A stretch of DNA of 33,409 nucleotides from an uncultured Treponema sp. (lineage in GTDB: Bacteria > Spirochaetota > Spirochaetia > Treponematales > Treponemataceae). Where the stretch lies: the NCBI GenBank assembly GCA_937923945.1, contig CALDWC010000118.1:1-33409 (forward strand), in the 5' to 3' direction. This document shows positions 29,943-33,409 of this stretch, one piece after another (the first letter of the stretch is position 1; each line of letters starts with the position of its first letter). A program made the translations under genes and the position numbers. A model generated the notes under the pieces. The model saw only the letters and a list, made by a program, of their open reading frames with translations, did no database searches and was not told where the DNA came from.

Positions 29943-31476
29943 GAACTCACAAATGGAAAAAATTATTGTTGTCGACTTCGGCGGTCAATACTGTCAGCTC
30001 ATTGCCCGCCGGGTGAGAGACTTAAACGTATATTCGGAAATCGTCGGCTATAAACATGCTTTGGAAAAAATAAAAACGGAAAACCCGATCGGCATTATTT
30101 TCACCGGCGGACCAAATAGCGTTTATGAAAAAGGCGCTCCCCTCCCCGACCCTGAGATTTTCAGCCTTGGCATTCCGATTTTAGGCATTTGTTACGGAAT
30201 GCAAGCGATCGCACAAACTCTCGGCGGTACGGTCGCCCGTTCGGACAAAAATGAATTCGGCAAAACTGAAACCAATCTTTCCGTTACCGATAATCCGCTT
30301 TTTAATAACCTCCCGTCAACTGTGATAACTTGGATGAGCCATGTTGACTGCGTGCAAAAAATCCCGGATGGCTTTACCGCCATTGCGTCAACAGCAAATA
30401 CAAAACACGTCGCCATCTACGATGCAAATCGAAAAATTGCAGGAGTTCAATTCCACCTTGAAGTCGAACCCACCGAACATGGCTCCGACATGCTCAAAAA
30501 TTTTTTATTCGGAATTTGCGACTCAAAAGGCACGTGGCACATAAAAAATTTTTTGGACGAACAAATCCAAAAACTGAAAACGCACATTGGCAGCGGAAAA
30601 GTTCTCCTTGCACTTTCCGGCGGCGTCGACTCGTCCGTACTCGCCGCCCTCTTGGATCGTGCAATCGGTAAAAACCTCACTTGCATTTTTGTGGACACCG
30701 GCTTAATGCGGAAAAATGAAGGCGATGAAGTTGAAGATGCTTTCAAAAATGCTTCGATGAATTTTGTACGAGTTAATGCGGCAAACCGTTATTTGCAAAA
30801 ATTAAAAGACGTCGCCGACCCTGAAAAAAAGCGCAAAATCATCGGTGAAGAATTTATCCGCATTTTCGAAGAAGAAGCAAAAAAAATCGGCTCTGTTGAC
30901 TTTTTAGCACAAGGTACTATTTACGCCGATGTCGTTGAAAGCGGTGCCGCCGGTTCAGCCGTTATCAAAAGCCATCACAACGTCGGTGGACTTCCCAAAA
31001 ACATCCAATTCAAATCACTCGTTGAACCGCTCCGCGATTTATTCAAAGATGAAGTTCGCCGCCTCGGAAAAGAACTGGGCTTGCCGGAAAAAATCGTCAA
31101 CCGCCAACCTTTCCCCGGTCCCGGACTTGCAATCCGCATCATGGGTGACATCACACCGGAAAAAATTGCCATACTTCGGGAAGCCGACTTTATTTTCCGC
31201 GAAGAACTCGAAAAAGCAAAAATCGCCGCGAGCCAATATTTTGCGGTTCTCAGCAACAACCGCACCGTCGGCGTTATGGGCGATTTCCGTACCTACGATT
31301 ATACCCTCGCCTTGCGGGCAGTCAAAACGAATGACTTTATGACGGCGAGCATCGTCCGAATCCCCTTTGACGTGTTGGAAACCGTGTCGACCCGCATCAT
31401 TAACGAAGTAAAAGGTATCAACCGCGTCGTGTACGACATCACATCAAAACCGCCCGCCACGATTGAATGGGAATAG
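29941..31476 (+). CDS. guaA: GMP synthase (glutamine-hydrolysing)
   Basis: Converts XMP, ATP and glutamine to GMP in the cytoplasm. From the ATG at 29941 the product has 511 aa. The N-terminal class I glutamine amidotransferase domain has Cys84 in LGICYGMQA, and His172 and Glu174 in GVQFHLEVEPTEHG. The common form is FHPEV.HT, so the flanks differ while the catalytic His and Glu remain. The ATP pyrophosphatase domain has LALSGGVDSSV from about residue 224, and the XMP-binding C-terminal domain has QPFPGPGLAIRIMG and TSKPPATIEWE. A TTG at 29905 in the same frame is rejected because it lies in the promoter. An ATG at 29953 (MEKIIVV) is a possible alternative. No ribosome-binding site is seen. 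Confidence 0.95.
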   Translation: MNSQMEKIIVVDFGGQYCQLIARRVRDLNVYSEIVGYKHALEKIKTENPIGIIFTGGPNSVYEKGAPLPDPEIFSLGIPILGICYGMQAIAQTLGGTVARSDKNEFGKTETNLSVTDNPLFNNLPSTVITWMSHVDCVQKIPDGFTAIASTANTKHVAIYDANRKIAGVQFHLEVEPTEHGSDMLKNFLFGICDSKGTWHIKNFLDEQIQKLKTHIGSGKVLLALSGGVDSSVLAALLDRAIGKNLTCIFVDTGLMRKNEGDEVEDAFKNASMNFVRVNAANRYLQKLKDVADPEKKRKIIGEEFIRIFEEEAKKIGSVDFLAQGTIYADVVESGAAGSAVIKSHHNVGGLPKNIQFKSLVEPLRDLFKDEVRRLGKELGLPEKIVNRQPFPGPGLAIRIMGDITPEKIAILREADFIFREELEKAKIAASQYFAVLSNNRTVGVMGDFRTYDYTLALRAVKTNDFMTASIVRIPFDVLETVSTRIINEVKGINRVVYDITSKPPATIEWE

Positions 31477-31621
31477 CAGAAGCAAATATGTTACTGTTAC
31501 AAAGGGCTTAAAAATACAGGAGTTGAGCGGTTTTGATGTAGTAAAATTCTCTAAATGATACTGTTTTGATACTAAAAATGAGAAAAAGCAGGTTCAAAAG
31601 GGAGTTGTTGAATTGATGACT

Positions 31622-31644
31622 TCTAATAATATAGGATTATTAGA
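31622..31644. promoter_or_regulatory. operator-like inverted repeat upstream of the ATPase-TOPRIM gene
   Basis: TCTAATAAT and ATTATTAGA arms, 9 bp each and perfect, separated by ATAGG, 28 nt before the first ATG of the gene. A TTGAAT at 31608-31613 lies upstream, so the repeat would overlap a -10 region. The arrangement fits a repressor site. It has no T run and is not a terminator. Confidence 0.5.
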
Positions 31645-31671
31645 GTAAAAACTTAAATTTTCAAATTATTG

Positions 31672-33177
31672 ATGAATGATTGGATGGAAATTATGGGAAT
31701 AAAAATGAAAATTCATAATATAAAAAATATAAGCGATTTTCAGTTTGAGATACCAACTGAAAAAGGATTATATGCACTTACTGGTGAAAATGCATCAGGA
31801 AAAAGTACAATTATTTCATGTGCTGCCTCCGCTTTTTATGTACCATCTTTTGATGATTATTTTGGAACCCCTAAAGAGGGGGCGTATATTGAATTTGAAT
31901 TTGACGAAAAAAAACGAACAGTATGTGAGAAAAATGGAAGATGGAAGAAACCAAGTGAATTTCTTGGAATAACGGGCTTTTACGAAGGAAGTATCGTTTT
32001 TGGAAATAGATTTAAAGACATAGAGTACAATTTGTTATCTAAACTATCTACAGTAAGTAAAGATGGATTAATTGCTGCGTCTTCGTTTGTTAAAGAAAAT
32101 TTAGGTATCATATTACATGATGACAAAGAATATTATAGCAGACTTTATGTTTTAGCGGATTATGAAGCAAAAAAAATGAGGTTAAAAAGAAAAACATATT
32201 ATTATGAGAATAAAGGAACAACCATAAGTCAATTGAATATGTCGACAGGTGAAAACTTGTTGTTAACTATTTTAGATTCTATAGAGAGACGTATCAAAAA
32301 AGGTAATTATGGTCAAAATCCAGCATTTATGTTTTTGGATGAGATTGAACTGGCATTACATTCTTCAGCATTGAGACGTTTGGTTTTTTTTCTAAGTGAA
32401 ATAGCGGAAAAAAATAATACTGTAGTTTTATTTTCTACACATTCAATAGAATTGATTAGGAGTATAGTTCCTCAACATATATTTTATTTACAAAATTACG
32501 TAGATGGAACACTTGAAATTATTAATCCTTGTTATCCCGTTTATGCAACTAGAAATCTTGAATCGTCAAATTATGGTCATGATTTTATTATTATGGTAGA
32601 GGATGATTTAGCTAAAGAAATTGTTGAAAAGATTCTTAGAAAAGAAAGACTACTTGCAAATAAACGAATTCTTGTTATATCTGTGGGCGGTTGGACTCAA
32701 GTGATTCGTTTTGCTTATGATTCCATCAGATCCAATTTAGCTTTGAGCACTACTAAAATATTAATTATTCTAGATAGAGATATTAAAGATAGTGTGAATG
32801 GCTTTATGAAAAAAGAAAACATAGGTTTTTCTAATAAGCCTAATTTTTTACCTATTAAAAGTTTGGAAAAATATTTGTTGGAAAAACTGGTTATAAATGT
32901 TGATCAGATTATTTTTAGAGAATTAAATGATTACGTATTTCGGGGGAAGTCATTAGATGATATCATTAAAGGATATAAAAAAGAACAAGAACATAAAAAG
33001 GAAAAAGATAAAAATGGGAAGATGTTATATTCTGTCTTAGAACACGAATTATTCCAAATCCGTAAAGACACGAAAGATTTGGTTGAAATTATAATTAATT
33101 ATATCTTTTCGTCTGATAATCATGAAATTGAAGAATTGGTAGAATTTCTTAAAAGAGAAATAGAGTTAACGAATTAA
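31672..33177 (+). CDS. OLD-like protein: ABC-type ATPase fused to a TOPRIM domain
   Basis: A 501-aa protein in AT-rich DNA, unlike its neighbours. Walker A is GENASGKST (about 38-46). The signature-like motif LNMSTGENLLL is near 190, Walker B PAFMFLDEIELALHS near 220, and the H-loop VLFSTHS near 255. The C-terminal TOPRIM domain starts with FIIMVEDDLAKEI (catalytic-type Glu near 310), followed by VISVGGWTQVI and LIILDRDIKD (the DxD motif, near 368). This order defines OLD family nucleases, seen in phage P2 OLD and in GajA of the Gabija defence system. No UvrD-like helicase (GajB) follows, so it is either a single-gene class 1 OLD or something related. Start uncertain: the ATG at 31693 has GGATGGA upstream, while those at 31672 and 31684 do not. 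Probably horizontally acquired. Confidence 0.85.
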   Translation: MNDWMEIMGIKMKIHNIKNISDFQFEIPTEKGLYALTGENASGKSTIISCAASAFYVPSFDDYFGTPKEGAYIEFEFDEKKRTVCEKNGRWKKPSEFLGITGFYEGSIVFGNRFKDIEYNLLSKLSTVSKDGLIAASSFVKENLGIILHDDKEYYSRLYVLADYEAKKMRLKRKTYYYENKGTTISQLNMSTGENLLLTILDSIERRIKKGNYGQNPAFMFLDEIELALHSSALRRLVFFLSEIAEKNNTVVLFSTHSIELIRSIVPQHIFYLQNYVDGTLEIINPCYPVYATRNLESSNYGHDFIIMVEDDLAKEIVEKILRKERLLANKRILVISVGGWTQVIRFAYDSIRSNLALSTTKILIILDRDIKDSVNGFMKKENIGFSNKPNFLPIKSLEKYLLEKLVINVDQIIFRELNDYVFRGKSLDDIIKGYKKEQEHKKEKDKNGKMLYSVLEHELFQIRKDTKDLVEIIINYIFSSDNHEIEELVEFLKREIELTN

Positions 33178-33234
33178 TCATTGTTTTGGTTTCACTGAAA
33201 TTTAAATCGAGATTAGAAAAATACTGATAAGTAC

Positions 33235-33285
33235 AAAGCACATGACTTTAAGACCTAAAAATCTTTCAGCTATGTGCTTTTTCTG
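33235..33285. terminator. terminator-like hairpin between convergent genes
   Basis: AAAGCACAT (33235-33243) and ATGTGCTTT (33272-33280) with further pairing inside (AGA/TCT), followed by TTTTCT. It ends transcription from the ATPase gene and, read on the other strand, lies directly after the stop of the partial gene at 33289. Confidence 0.6.
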
Positions 33286-33288
33286 TGC

Positions 33289-33409
33289 TTATTTTATATC
33301 CAGTGGAACTTTGGCATTTATTCCGCTTTTATAGAATTTCACATTGCTTTCTTCAAAAGGAACATAATCTTTTTTCAGGCTGTCAGGGTAGTTTGCCTTC
33401 CAATCCTGT
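33289..33409 (-). CDS. 3' end of an unidentified gene (partial)
   Basis: On the minus strand a 39-codon open frame enters from the window edge and ends in TAA at 33289-33291. The visible residues run QDWKANYPDSLKKDYVPFEE and then SNVKFYKSGINAKVPLDIK. Amino-acid composition and the terminator after the stop support a real gene. The family cannot be told from this fragment. Confidence 0.5.
   Translation of the reverse strand, partial: QDWKANYPDSLKKDYVPFEESNVKFYKSGINAKVPLDIK

Noticed and set aside
31477..31668. Two GTTTTGAT-containing stretches after guaA that suggested a CRISPR repeat
   Set aside because: The stretches are not equal in length, only the 8-nt core is shared, and there is no spacer periodicity.

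Overview
The window looks like a chromosomal segment of a spirochaete, most likely a host-associated Treponema. The evidence is gene content and order: tRNA-Thr, rpmG, tRNA-Trp, secE, nusG, rplKAJL and rpoBC in one run, a flagellar export gene (fliQ), several lipoproteins with loose spirochaetal lipoboxes, moderate GC, and proteins that read as treponemal. The species assignment is inference, because no search was possible.

Layout. 1-2.5 kb (+): phosphate acetyltransferase (pta) and a membrane-anchored periplasmic protein. 2.5-5.75 kb (-): an S41 C-terminal processing protease, rsmE and a WecG/TagA/CpsF glycosyltransferase, tightly spaced. 5.9-10.4 kb (+): a TtcA-type tRNA thiolase, a beta-propeller-like lipoprotein, a bitopic membrane protein, alanine racemase and KDPG aldolase. 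10.4-11.2 kb (-): a NagD-like HAD phosphatase. 11.3-12.1 kb (+): a lipoprotein with rhodanese-like domains that lack the catalytic cysteine. 12.1-23.9 kb (-): the transcription/translation supercluster from one strong promoter (TTGACA-17-TATTGT), with an intrinsic terminator/attenuator between rplL and rpoB and a terminator after rpoC. 24.1-25.1 kb (+): a helical protein of unknown function. 25.2-27.1 kb (-): an isolated fliQ, an M29 aminopeptidase and tRNA-Arg. 27.6-31.5 kb (+): arginine deiminase, an M48 metalloprotease lipoprotein and GMP synthase. 31.6 kb to the end: an AT-rich segment with an OLD-like ATPase-TOPRIM protein and the tail of a convergent gene.

Two non-genic patterns stand out. 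First, a roughly 115-145 nt element made of two hairpins occurs three times: between rpoB and rpoC, upstream of arcA, and directly after arcA in inverted orientation. In two copies the element begins within a base or so of the stop codon of the gene before it. The copies bracket arcA. Second, four genes (ttcA, the HAD phosphatase, arcA, guaA) have a sigma70-like promoter with a 17-bp spacer whose -10 box lies only 6-7 nt before the start codon, with no Shine-Dalgarno sequence. This predicts leaderless mRNAs. At guaA a perfect 21-nt palindrome covers both the -10 box and the ATG.

Most genes here are housekeeping. The likely accessory part is the right end (AT-rich ATPase-TOPRIM gene with its own operator-like palindrome) and the repeat-flanked arcA.
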